The notes under the pieces: generated by a model | Database searches by the model: none | Seen by the model: the letters and a program-made list of their open reading frames with translations, nothing else | What the model was told of the DNA's origin: nothing | Position numbers and translations under genes: made by a program | Assembly (NCBI GenBank): GCA_949130495.1 | Contig: OX422215.1 | Span: forward strand, 529,463,755-529,527,754 | Source of the DNA: Sambucus nigra | Lineage: Eukaryota > Streptophyta > Magnoliopsida > Dipsacales > Adoxaceae | Direction of reading: 5' to 3' | DNA: 64,000 nucleotides | In this document: piece after piece, positions 1-10,699 of the stretch | Layout of the letters: every line of letters starts with the position of its first letter | Numbering within the stretch: position 1 is the stretch's first letter

Positions 1-59
1 CCCTAATAATCCTAAATTCTATCTATATATATCCTACCTAAATCGTAAGCATATAATAC

Positions 60-1065
60 TAAATATATCCCTAGTGCCCAAGACCTATCTCAACTCCCAA
101 TATTTGCTCGGTTTCATGCGTGGGACGTCTCGCCGAGGCGAAATCCAGAAAAGGAACCCTCCTATTACACTACTACCTCGCATCATCGGTCATTAAGATG
201 TGATGGTCTAAAACACATAATCGGGATCGATAATTTTTTAACTTGCAATTATTTCAACAAAATTCTACTTCTACGTCTTACCATAGCATTATTACAGATT
301 TTAACTGATCAAACATTAACTTCCTATGAAGCCTTCCAAATAAATATCTCCTTATATAAACGTGGCCTTCTTATCAAGGCAAAGTCCCAAAGTCTCAATT
401 CGACTTCGTATCTCAGGCTCCCTCACATCGATCAGAGGAGAGAACTATATACAGTGCTCCTATCTCGCACTTTAATAGCCCTTAATCATTCTTCTACGTA
501 ATTCTTGGATAATCCTTCCTATCCCACTTCTAACAAAAAAAAAAAAAAAGAGAAAGAAAAGGATAGCGTCTCTCCAATCACAACATCATTAAGTGTTCAT
601 GCGGCGGAGTGTCTCGCCGAAGCGAAATCCAAACAAGGAACCCCTCCGACACATGCCTACTTAACTAGTTGATCATGGAGATAAGCGTAACATGCATAAA
701 CAGAAAAAACAAATAATCAAACACTCGCACAAGGTAATAAAATGAATAACAAAATTTCCTACCTACCTCGATCCACTTCTATAAAGTCTCAACCTGTATC
801 CGGGAGGGAAATTATAGAATAACTAGTTCCATTTTGAACTAGAAGTAAGATAGCATTACAATTTTATTTTCTTGCTATCACCCCCAAACCAACCAAAATA
901 CCTTTACTCGCGTATTATACATAAATTAAAAAAAAGGAAAATGGCATCTCTCCACTCCTAACGTCGTTAAGGTTCACGCGTGGAGCGTCCCGCAAAAGCG
1001 GAATCCAATCAAGGAACCCCTCTTGTGCATTACTACTTAACTTTGTTGGTCGTGGAGATAAGTCA
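60..1065 (-). repeat. Three copies of a ~130 bp core repeat in element A
   Basis: Three related blocks lie at about 70-200, 556-685 and 935-1065. Each holds the strings 'gaaatcca', 'aaggaacccc' and 'tctcgcc' or close variants. On the minus strand each reads as GGGGTTCCTTG, then a TTTGGATT-like stretch, then a GCGAGAC-like stretch. Inverted copies occur at about 26756-26885, 29280-29405 and 29740-29865 in element P. Spacing is irregular (about 380-490 bp), so this is a dispersed internal repeat and not a satellite. Its function is unknown. Confidence 0.7.
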
Positions 1066-2223
1066 TAACAAACACATACAATGAAAACAAGCCATAGAAC
1101 ACTCATACCACACATCACATATAACACATATACCTTTAAAATATCATCACTCATTTCATAACGAGTGAAGAAATCATAAAACTTCCCTACCACGGAAGTC
1201 ATATAATTACTCTTCTATAATCGCGTCAATACTACAACGAGCTCAAATTGCACACCCGAATCCACAATGGATAAAATACTACTAAGTCTTATCCTAAGGA
1301 AGACACAACCCACTAATAAGGCAGAATTTCCACCAATAATTTATGCCAATCACTCCGGATCGACACTAACGGTTCTCAAACTCCATATCCTAACCATTGT
1401 TCCAACTTTGGCTTACAACAATTGCCCACACAATCCCTCTTACTTACTGAATAAAAGAGGACACGCTCTCGGCCTCTCCTTCCTCAGTTCAATGAAACCT
1501 CCACAGGCGAACACCCACCAAAGGGTTTCATGATCATTACTCCATCAGAAGTGTTAACGACACTTATTCTGGAGCCTATCATTTTATGATGCACGTTCTC
1601 CCTAACCGTGCAACACTTTATTCACTGTCGTCCTTTAGCCGAGCATTCTGTGAACACTCGATAATTCACCTCCTCCTCAGTCCAGTTATCCCGAAGAAAC
1701 TTACGATAGAAAGTATCTATCGGTCTTCTCCACGGGCAAAACTTCCTGCACCCTCGAATATGGTGGCCACATTTTCACCACCTCTACACTACTCCTACAT
1801 GTGAAGGATTTTCCTCCATTCTACTTCAGGGCACTTCTCCACTCCAATCTAACATCTCTTGAAATCTCAATCTTAGTACCACTTCCTACTTCTCGCGGTA
1901 TTTGGGAAGACTACAACAACTGTAATTAGTAGACATAGTAGTAACACAAGAAAATGCTACAAAAAGGGAGCGACCTCCAAAGCGGTCCTCATCCCCGACT
2001 ACAATTTACGGTGCTAAAAAATCCTCCCCATAACGCCCTTCTTCAATCGTCCTACTACTCTCACATGAATGCGCAAAAGATTCTATATATTCTACCCCAT
2101 GGTAGAAGAACGAGATCTCACTAGAGGAATCAGCGATCTTAATCCTAAGGCTTTATGTCAAATCAAAAGCGACGCTGAAAGTTAAGGCGTCCATACAGAT
2201 TCCTAAGGACTCTAGAACCTGAT

Positions 2224-2235
2224 GCTCTGATACCG
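2224..2235 (-). other. Primer-binding site of element A (initiator Met tRNA type)
   Basis: The minus strand reads CGGTATCAGAGC, one base away from the TGGTATCAGAGC that pairs with the 3' end of initiator tRNA-Met. It sits two bases (GA) inside the LTR end at 2238. The same GA spacer is found in element P. This fixes the element's orientation as minus. Confidence 0.85.
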
Positions 2236-2237
2236 TC

Positions 2238-5114
2238 TGTGGCAACCCGCTCACCAAAATAAGGGGTGGCCGTCCCAATACTCCAATATAACGGAATCAT
2301 AGATGGAATCATTCTCAGCATCACAATAAAAATATAGAGTATCCAGGATAACCACCCAATATTTCAGAAAATGGGTTGCCAAAAATTTTGAACTTAAAGT
2401 AAATAAAGGAAAACAAACAACCCAATTCCTGAAAAGATAGGGGAAGACCCAAGACATATATAAATGATACAACAAGAATACAATAAAAAGATCAAATATG
2501 TTACCCGTCACCAAACTGATACACTAATAATACACAAGTTCAATAAGTTACATATTAAATTTCATTAGACATTTAAAAAATCTTGGGCCCCTTGCCCGAA
2601 TAAAAGACTTGATCTTAACTAGAATGCAAAAATGAAAACGTATATATCAATTGTGTCCCGTAATACCCACAATGCATCACGCCTTGCCGAGGACATCGGA
2701 ATAGGAATTCAAATCAGACATCCCTGCGGAGGAGTACCTGAGCGGAGACAAGATGCATATGGGACAAGAAATGTAAACGGGTCAGGGCCCGGTTCTATAT
2801 GATTACCAGATAAATAAAGATTATGACAGTTATGAATATCATCATGCTAGAAAAGACAAAAGGAAACAAATCCATCTACACAGATCTACAGCATAAGCTA
2901 ACGAAATGAAGAAAAGCATGAGTTTAATTTAACTAAGTAGGAGAAAAGAAAGATTAACATAATTAAAACTTCTATCATATACCCCGATTCATGTCATAAT
3001 TTATTCCTCAACAGGAAAATAAAACTATAACAATAAGCTCTTTATGGCTTTTATCTCAATTTTAAGCTCTTTGTGAATTTTATTTTAATTACATGCCCAT
3101 CCTGGCATTACCATTCCTTAGCAGGAATATAATCAACATTAAATGCTCTTTATGGAATTTATCATACATCAAGTCCCAGTTGATTTAGAATGGTTATATT
3201 CTTATGCATACAACGATTCTAAGACCACCCCTCCGAGTTTCCCCACTGGGCGTGCCCCTAAATGACCATCATCTTCCAGGGCCTATCTATACAAGACAAC
3301 CTGGGCTCATAACGCAAACGTCGGGAAGCGGCCATATGCCTGCGGGAGAGTCAGGACCACACCCGGATTCCCCTCACCAGTGCAGAAAACATAACATAAT
3401 CGCGCATATGGCCTAGGACTATATCCACCCTGCATTCATTAGCCAGGGGGCATCTCCAAGCGCGCGAACTTCCTTTATGATGTCATTTAGAGAGGTGTGT
3501 TTAACCAAATTACCATTTATCATGTTAATGATTAAGTAAATTATCATTTACCATCATTTCCATATCAAATTTCATTTGAGCAAATGTATATTTTATACTC
3601 AATTCCATTCACATTTTAGCAAATCTATATCCCAATTATCCGAAACCATATTCATTTACATTCTGTAATTATTTCCCCTTTTTTTGAAATCCGGAGCCGT
3701 ACGTATTTACATTGTCAGTTTGACCTCAAAGAATAAATAGACTTTCAATTATTCTCCCAAGATTCGTTGATAGATATAATAACCATCAAGAATAACATAG
3801 CTGCAATGAGCCTCTAAGGTCTCCCAAACATAATAATGCATCCCCTAGTTTAATAGAAATCAACTAGAAGAAAGAATGCCCTAACATCAGTAAGCATAAC
3901 CCCGGAAAACCCCGCCTAACCCATTTCTAATCTAGGGTAGTATCTCTACTCATCAAGAACTCTAGGACTCTAAGTTTACTTCATAAAAGAAGGTTCCTAG
4001 TTCCTATTAAAGAGAATAAACCTCGGAAACAAAATAAGGTTTAAAGGTGAAAAACAGGGGACCGGTCGACCAGTCCCAAGACCGCGATCGACCGCGTCTC
4101 CAAATTTGGCCTAAGAAGAAAAACAGAAGACTCAGGTGGGAGGGGCCGGTCGACCGGTCAGGGAACCGCGGTCGACCGTGCTCAAAATTTATGTCTTTGT
4201 AGGAAAGCAGTAAACCTGCCCCCGAAGGCCCGGTCGACCGGTCCTGGGACCGCGGTCGACCGGTTATAGCAGACCTGCGGTTCTTCCTTCTTCCAAAAGC
4301 TAAACCCAAATCTCAAATCTCTTTCATTTTGAAAACAAGCAACAACTTTTATCTACCCAAAGATTATCCTACATAATTTATAACCATTAAAACTCACCAT
4401 TTTATCATCAAAACTAATATTAGGGTTTAAATCTCATAAATTCCATTTTTGATCCATAAATGCAAATACACAACTATCATACAAATTATTCATCTTAAAT
4501 CATCTTATTAGCAAGTAGAAAACTTGCCTTAGGGTTACAAATTCAGATTTCCTTGAGTAGCAACAACAATCCATCTTCAATCTTCATTTTCTCTCTACTT
4601 TCTCCACTTTTCTCTTCCTCTTTCGTTCTCTCGTTTTCTCTCTATGTTCAAGACATAAAATGGGGAAAATAAGGGATTTTAGAAGACTAAAATCATGGAT
4701 TAAGTTAAAAGTCCCAACTTAAATGGTTAACACCACATTAAAATGACTCCCAAATATGCATTTAAGTTAAAACCAGTCAAAAGTGCCCGGAACCCAAAAA
4801 TACAATATGACACTTATTTTGACTGTCTCGCACCATCCGAGACTAACTACACCCTCTAAACAGGCATCCGGAAATTTTATAAATTATTTTGAGTTCCAAT
4901 TTCTATTTAAACCATAAAGTCATTTAAATCATGACACCAAAAACATACAATGTGATGATATTTACTTTCACATATAGTAAACATGCATCAATCTAGTAAA
5001 TATTAACTTTCGATTCATCCAATTAATATTTACTCCAGTCCCCACATTTTATATAATTACCTTAGGCGGTAAAATTAATATAAAATGAGCCTCCCAGAAT
5101 CGAGGGTTGTTACA
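2238..5114 (-). mobile_element. 5' LTR of element A (2.88 kb)
   Basis: On the minus strand the LTR runs from TGTAACAACCC (ending at 5114 on the plus strand) to GGTTGCCACA at 2238, directly before the primer-binding site. The length of 2877 bp and the TGTAACAACCC start fit Tekay/Del-like chromovirus LTRs. It contains no believable coding region. A 3 x 84 bp array of palindromes lies at 4060-4265. The right end abuts Tat integrase sequence (element K), so A inserted into K; the matching copy in K at 8455 shows what the uninterrupted K sequence looks like. The flank after the LTR is an A run, so the target duplication cannot be judged. Confidence 0.85.
4060..4265. repeat. Palindrome array, 84 bp period, in LTR of A
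   Basis: The 8-mer GGTCGACC starts at about 4064, 4148 and 4232, exactly 84 bp apart. Each unit has two parts: a GGTCGACC palindrome (the second and third copies extend to CCGGTCGACCGG) and, about 20 bp on, a CCGCGGTCGACC-type motif. The sequence between the palindromes is poorly conserved, so the palindromes themselves appear to be what was kept. Confidence 0.85.
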
Positions 5115-6400
5115 AAAAACTCTGACACCATGCTGCAAAGTTCATTATCATTGGTGATGTACTTTATAAAGGGGGATTTCTACTCCCATTACTTAGATGC
5201 GTTCATCCCACCGAGATGAGCTACATCATCCAAGATGTTCATAAAAGTTCTTATGCAAGACATATTGGTGGCCGATCTCGGGCTAAGAGGATCATCACCC
5301 ATAGATATTTTTGGCCAACACTTGCTAAGGACACAGTCAAATATGTGAAGAAGTGTGACAAATGTCAAAGGCTTGGAAGCATTCCTCATTAACCTCATCA
5401 GCCTCTCTCGTCCATTACTATGCCCTGGCCATTTGCAGTTTGGGGTATTGACTTGGTCGACCCTCTTCCAAAGGCACCAAAAAATCATTGATATTTGATA
5501 GTAGCAATTGATTATTTCTCAAAGTGGGTGGAAGCTAAATCCATAAAATCCATCATAGAGGTTAAAACGTTTAACTTTATTTGGAGAATCATCATCTTCT
5601 AGTATGGCCTTACCCACACCATGATATCAGATAATGCGAACAGTTCAAAAATCATTCATTAGAAGCATACTGCAAAATGGTCATCATAAAATAGTTATTC
5701 TTTTCTCCAGGACGGCCCCAATCCAATGGTCAGACGAAAGTCACCAATAGAATGATACTTGGCGGGATTAATAAGAAATTGGAAGATGCCAGGGACATGT
5801 GGAATAAAGAACTACATGGGGTCCTATGGGCTTATAAGACGACTGAGAGGATGCCAATGGGTGAGACGCCATTTATGTTGGCATATGGGTTTAAGGAAAT
5901 TATTCCTATCGAGCTTGGACTTCCCAGTCACAAAGTCCAGACTTATTACCCGAAGCCTAATGTGGAAGAGAGAAGATTGAATTTGGATTTGATTGAAGAA
6001 TGAAGAAAGGATGCAGAGCTTAAATAGTCCTCTTATCAGTAGAGAGCCACGAGGTTCTATATTAAAAGCATAAAGGCTAGGACAATAGTTGTGGCTGGCT
6101 TAGGATTAAAAAGGGTCTGTAAAATGCCCAATAAATTTCATCTCAATTGGCATGGACCTATAGAGTGACTCAGAAGGTTGTGCCGAGATATTTTAGGCTA
6201 GAAAATTTGGAAGGCGAGCCCTTATCCAACCATTGGAATGCCGACCACTTGAAGAGATATTGTCAATATCCATATTTATATAAATGTTTTGAAGTTCGGC
6301 CTCTTAAACCAATGTATTTTAATTTTAGTCCCATATGTATAGCAAAATTATCAATGAAAAATCCAAGTGTTATCTCATACTTGTTCTGCTTATAGTCATC
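5115..6400 (+). pseudogene. Tat integrase remnant, first copy (element K)
   Basis: This is the integrase of a Tat-lineage Ty3/gypsy element, which inserts the cDNA into host DNA. Visible parts in order: zinc-binding HHCC region (RYFWPTLAKDTVKYVKKC, then CDKCQR) near 5300-5370, core start WGIDLVDPLP near 5445, MISDNANS near 5625, the PQSNGQ stretch near 5715, then ERMPMGETPFMLAYG and a C-terminal end with TYRVTQKVVPRYFRLENLEG near 6150. Several stops and frameshifts break it. The third catalytic acid is missing: the glutamate after PQSNGQ is a lysine codon (AAA). It starts abruptly at the LTR of A, which interrupted it. A second copy lies at 8456-9750. Confidence 0.85.
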
Positions 6401-6435
6401 AATTGCTGCATGGTCTGAACTTTATTAAACTAAGG

Positions 6436-6525
6436 GACATTATTTTATGATGAATTAGTTTAAAACTATCTCTCAACAATACAAGAATGTGTGAGGAGTC
6501 TCATCTCCTCCATACCCTCCTTATC
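6436..6525 (+). repeat. Single monomer of the K tandem repeat
   Basis: The block begins GATGAATTAGTTTA and ends in GAGTCTCATCTCC plus a pyrimidine-rich tail. It matches the first half of the monomers in the array at 9785-10560. It follows the first integrase copy just as the array follows the second, which marks this as the start of the element's 3' untranslated region before a break at about 6525. Confidence 0.7.
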
Positions 6526-6960
6526 ACCAGTCATTGATCGCCTTCAGTAGGGAGAAAGCTCACCCATTAGGGTTATTTAAGATGAACGTTTGTTTGGGCA
6601 CCTGGATGAGGTATCTCACTAAGAAGATTGACTTTTCTATCAGGACGAGCACGTGTTCTCAACCTATAATATAATTTTGGGAAGGGTAACCCTTAAGTAT
6701 TTTGAGGCCGTTCCTTCCATGGTTCACCAGGTGATGAAATTCTCAACTCCCAATGGAAGAGGGGAAGCACGGGTTGACCAAGTAGAGGCTTGCAAATGCT
6801 AATTTTCTTCGATTGAGGAAAGGGAGGCCCATAAAAGAGAAAATGCCTCATACAATGTTGACACTTTTGACTCAAGAGACGAGACAAAAATTAAAAAAGG
6901 TGAACCAGTGGAGGAGGTAGAATCATTCATCCTCAATAAGGACGAGTCAAAAAAATAATC
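6526..6960 (+). pseudogene. Tat protease C-terminal end and linker (element K)
   Basis: This is the end of the aspartic protease region of a Tat polyprotein. The conserved pattern 'NIILGRVTLKYFEAVPS' followed by 'MKFSTPNGRGEARVDQ' is readable near 6665-6790. In Tat elements this segment (usually ILGRPTL, then MKFPT..G.GE..GDQ) lies just after the protease core. The catalytic D-x-G part is not present here; the sequence begins downstream of it. The join at about 6525 to the preceding 3' untranslated repeat is therefore a rearrangement and not an original element order. Confidence 0.7.
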
Positions 6961-7129
6961 GAATTCGATTCATCCATAAAAGCTGAGATCATGGAAGAAT
7001 TAATAAAGCTATTCAAAAGAAGGTAGAGTATTTTTTCCTAGATCTATGGACATATTCCAGGGATTGATCCCGACGTTATCTGCCATTGAATGAATATTGA
7101 TGAAAAATGAATCCTGTCAAATAAAGACA

Positions 7130-7880
7130 CATAGATTGTATGAGGGATAGATACAAAGTTATTCAGGATGAGGTGAAAAAGCTTCCAACAACCGAGTTCA
7201 TCCGGGAGGTCCAATATCCTGATTGGCTCTCCAACGGTGTCATAGTGCTCAAATCAAGTGGGAAGTGGAGAATGTTCATTGACTTTACTGATTTGAATAA
7301 AGCCTAGCCTAAAACAGCCTCCCACTACCTCAGATTGATCAGATGGTTGATGCCACATCCGAGCATGAGTTTATGAGTTTCATGGATGCTTAATTTGGGT
7401 ATAATAAGATTTTCATGCATGAGGCCGATGCTGAAAAGACTTCCTTTGTCACAAATAAATGAACCTACTTCTACAAGTTAATGTTATTTCACTTAAAGAA
7501 TGCAGGGGTAACCAATCAGAGGTTGGTAAATATGATGTTTGAAGACCAGATTGGGAATACAATGGAAGTCTGTATCAATGACATGCTGACAAAAAGAATG
7601 AAGACTGAGGATTATGTGGTTGACCTTGAACGCACGTTTGATATGATGGACAAATACAAGATGAAACTAAACCCGACCAAGTGCGCCTTCGGGGTCGGCA
7701 CCGGAAATTGTTTAGGTTTTATTGTGAACCAAAGGGGGATAGAGGAGAATCTTTTAAAGATCAAGGTGTTGATTGACATGCAGACACCAAAAACAATCAA
7801 AGACGTCCAGAGGCTTACTGGACGAGTCATAACTCTAAACTATTTTATCTCATGGGAAAATGTAAATGCCTCCCTTTTTT
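7130..7880 (+). pseudogene. Tat reverse transcriptase remnant (element K)
   Basis: This is a reverse transcriptase core. Visible: VKKLPTTEFIREVQYPDWLSN near 7170-7230, SGKWRMFIDFTDLNKA near 7255-7305, an intact 133-codon stretch from 7481 with LKNAGVTNQRLVNMMF, then the catalytic box, then KYKMKLNPTKCAFGV and a GFIVNQRGIE block at 7730. The YIDD box reads CIND, so the first of its two metal-binding aspartates is asparagine. Stops and frame changes lie between 7300 and 7480. It is flanked by protease (before) and RNase H (after), the normal Ty3/gypsy order. Confidence 0.85.
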
Positions 7881-8455
7881 AAAATGTTGAGAAAATTATT
7901 CATCTAGGATAAAGAATGTGATAAAGAAATTTAGGAGTTGAAAGCATATCTTGTGTCTACTATGCTTTTATCTCGGCCCGTTCAAGGGGATAAGTTGTTT
8001 ATATATCTAGTAGTATCAGAATTGACAATTTATAAAGGGCTGAGATCAAGTATCCAAAGATGAAGAAGCAAGCCTATGGGATTATTTACGCCTCAAGAAA
8101 AATGAAGTCGTATGTTCATGCGCACTTGATAGTGGTGCTTATCGACCCTTCAATGAGGCAAGTCATTCATAAACCTGAGAAATTGAGTAGGTTAATTGTT
8201 TGTTCAGTTGAGCTAGGCAAGTTTGACATCATTTATTAACCCAGTAATGCAATCAAGGGGCATGATTTAACATCGTCTACTAGGACGGAAATAAAATGAT
8301 TCGTCCCTGTTGAAATCCTACATAAGTTGAGCATTGAAGAAGATGACAACAACCTTATGTTTTGTTTAAATATAAACTTAGGGGAGTCCTGGATGGATCC
8401 ACTAATCTAGTATTTTTGTGAAGGCGAACTACCAGAGTCTAAAGACGAGAGAAAA
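7881..8455 (+). pseudogene. Tat RNase H region remnant (element K)
   Basis: The stretch between the reverse transcriptase and the second integrase copy has RNase H-like fragments in several frames. Examples are ELKAYLVSTMLLSRPVQGDKLFIYLVVSE near 7935-8020 and a MKSYVHAHLIVV-like piece near 8105, equivalent to the 'PLL..P..G..L.LYL.VS' and 'LRHYFQAHPI.V' patterns of the family. Decay is heavy, so no catalytic residue can be checked. The element carries a second, archaeal-type RNase H in other Tat members; I could not identify it here. Confidence 0.6.
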
Positions 8456-9750
8456 AAGCTCTGACACTATGATGCAAAGTTCATCATCATTGGTGATGTA
8501 CTTTAAAAAAAGGGATTTCTTCTCTCATTGCTTAGATGCGTTCATCCCATCGAGATGAGCTACATCGTCCAAGATGTTCATGAAGGTTCTTATGCAATAC
8601 ATATTGGTGGCCGGTCTCGGGCTAAGAGGATCATCACCCAGAGATATTTTTAGCCAATACTTGCTATGGACACTGTCAAATATGTGAAAAGTGCGACAAC
8701 TGTCAAAGGTTTGCAAGCATTACTCATTGACCTCATCAGCCTCTCTCGTCTATTACTGTGCCCTGGATAATTACAGTTTGGGGATATTGACTTGGTCGAC
8801 CTTATTCCAAAGGCACCAGGAATTCACTAATATTTGATGGTAAAAATTGATTATTTCTTGAAGTGGGTGGAAGCCGAAGCCATAAAATCCATCATAGAGG
8901 TTAAAATGTTCAAGTTTATTTGGAGACACATTATCTGCCAGTATGGCCTACCCCACACGATGATATCAGATAACGTGAATAGTTCATAAATCATTCACTA
9001 TAAGCATACTACAAAAGGGTCATCATAAAATAGTTTTTCTTTGCTCTTGGCTGACCCCAATCTAATGGTTAGAAGAAATTCACCAACATGATGATACTTA
9101 ACGATATTAATAAGAAATTGGAAGATGCCACGACTATGTGGACTGAAGAACTACATGGGGTCCTACGGGCTTATAGGACAACTGAGAGGATGCCAATGGG
9201 TGAGACGCCATTTATGTTGGCATATGGGTCTGAGGTAGTTATTCCTACAGAGCTTGGACTTCCAAGCCACAAAGTCCAGACTTGTGACCCGAAGGCTGAT
9301 GTGGAAGAGAGAAGATAGGACTTGGATTTGATTGTAAAATTAAGAGTGGATACAGAGGTCAAATAGTCAGCTTATCAGTAACGAGCTGCTTGGTTCTATT
9401 TTAAAAGCGTGAAGGCTATGCCAATAGCTGTGGGTGGATTAGTCTTGAAGAAGGTCTAGAAAAAGACCAATAAATTTCATCCTAATTGGCATGGACCTAC
9501 AGAGTGACTGAGAAGGTTGTGCCAGAAAATTTTAGGCTTCAAAATTTGGAAGGCGAGCACTTCTCCAACCCTTGGAAAACCTTCCACTTGAAGAGATATT
9601 GTCAATATCCATATTTATATAAATATTTTGAAGTTCTGCCTCTTAAACCAATGTATTTTCATTTTAGTCCCATATGTATAGCAAAATTATCAATGAAAAA
9701 TCCAACTGTTATCTCATACTTGTTCTGCTTATAGTCACCAATTACTGCAT
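8456..9750 (+). pseudogene. Tat integrase remnant, second copy (element K)
   Basis: This is a near-duplicate of 5115-6400 in the same orientation, beginning with the same CTCTGACACxATGxTGCAAAG string and ending with the same SMKNPTVISYLFCL tail. HHCC, MISDN and GETPFMLAYG segments are again readable. The codon for the catalytic glutamate is again lysine (AAA), as in copy 1, and here the codon two places earlier is a stop. This copy continues into the tandem array and the antisense gene, so it is the one in original context. The two copies were probably one locus before a duplication, or are two inserts of one inactive subfamily. Confidence 0.85.
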
Positions 9751-9784
9751 GGTCTGAACTTTATTAAACTAAGGAACATCATTT

Positions 9785-10560
9785 TTTGATGAATTAGTTT
9801 ATAACTCTCTCTAGACGCTAAAATAATGTGTGAGGAGTCTCGTCTCCTTCATACCCTCCGAATAACACCAAGATGGGGATCAGTGTTATAACATCACTCC
9901 TTGTGGTGAAAACAAATTAAAAATCATTTCAAATGGTTTCCCAAAATCTCTGTAGGGTGAATTAGTTTATAACTCTACCTCATCAATACAAAAGTGTATA
10001 AGGAGTCTCGTCTCCTTCACACCCTTTTAATAATGCCGAGATGGGGGATAAGTGTAAAATATTACTCCTTGTGGTGAAAATAAAATTGAAAATCATTTTA
10101 TATGGTTATCTAAAATCATTTTATGGTGAATTAATTTATAACTTTATCTCGGCGATACGAGAGTGTACGAGGAGTCTCGTTTCCTTCATACCCTCCCAAT
10201 AACGTCGAGAGGGGGGGGGGGGGGTCAACATTACAACAACACTCCTTGTGGTGAGAACAAAATTGAAAATACTTTTATATGGTTATCCAACATCATTTTA
10301 TGGTGAATTAGTTTATAACTCTATCTCAGTGACATGAGAGTTTATGAGGAGTCTCGTATCCTTTTTACCCTCCCAATAACACCGAGAGGGGGGATCAACA
10401 TTGTAATATCCCTCCTCATGGTGAAAATAAAATTAAAAAGCATTTTTTATGGTTATGCAACATAATTGTTTATAACCCTATCTCGACGATACGAGAGTGT
10501 ATGACCAGTCTCATCTCCTTAATACCCTCCCAATAACGCTGATAGGGGGTGGTTCATTAT
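9785..10560 (+). repeat. Tandem repeat array, ~170 bp x about 4.6, 3' region of K
   Basis: Monomers start at about 9790, 9957, 10127, 10302 and 10468 with GTGAATTAGTTTATAACT or a close variant (period 166-175 bp). Each has GAGGAGTCTCGTxTCCTT about 55 bp in, a CCCTCCxAATAAC block, a G run and an ACTCCTTGTGGTGAxAA block. The G run is 14 or more in the third copy. Its place right after integrase matches the hypervariable 3' untranslated region known for Tat/Ogre elements, which can seed satellites. Confidence 0.9.
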
Positions 10561-10699
10561 ATTTTAATTAATTGTAGTAGTAAGCATTACAGAGCATCAT
10601 TCAATGGTGATAAGACAGGAAAATGCAGACTACAGTTAATTAACAAAAGAAAAAATCATATGAAATTCATGTAAAAAATACGAATATACAAAGATGATC

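Larger units (their letters stand above)
1..2237 (-). mobile_element. Element A, 5' internal region with decayed gag (Tekay-like Ty3/gypsy)
   Basis: This is the part of a minus-strand element that follows its primer-binding site, and it runs off the left edge of the window. Read on the minus strand it resembles the matching part of element P (27614-30300): the same order of a decayed gag-like stretch (about 1600-1800 here, near 28190-28300 in P) followed by repeated core blocks. No open frame longer than about 95 codons survives, and I could not assign a domain with certainty. The assignment to a Tekay/Del-like chromovirus rests on the long LTR, the Met-type primer site and the similarity to P. 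The short ORFs on either strand here are chance frames. Confidence 0.6.

Noticed and set aside
915..1804. Short ORFs (72-95 codons) near the left edge
   Set aside because: They cross the ~130 bp core repeats and decayed gag of A on mixed strands and have no homologous frame in the matching part of P.
4007..4309. 100-codon minus-strand ORF with a repeated DRSTGPS pattern
   Set aside because: The protein repeat is only the 84 bp palindrome array read in one frame inside an LTR. Similar spurious proteins are often predicted from plant LTRs.
9785..10560. Reading the ~170 bp array as a centromeric satellite
   Set aside because: Only about five diverged monomers, placed exactly after Tat integrase and before the antisense gene. 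It is element sequence, although it could be the source of a satellite elsewhere.
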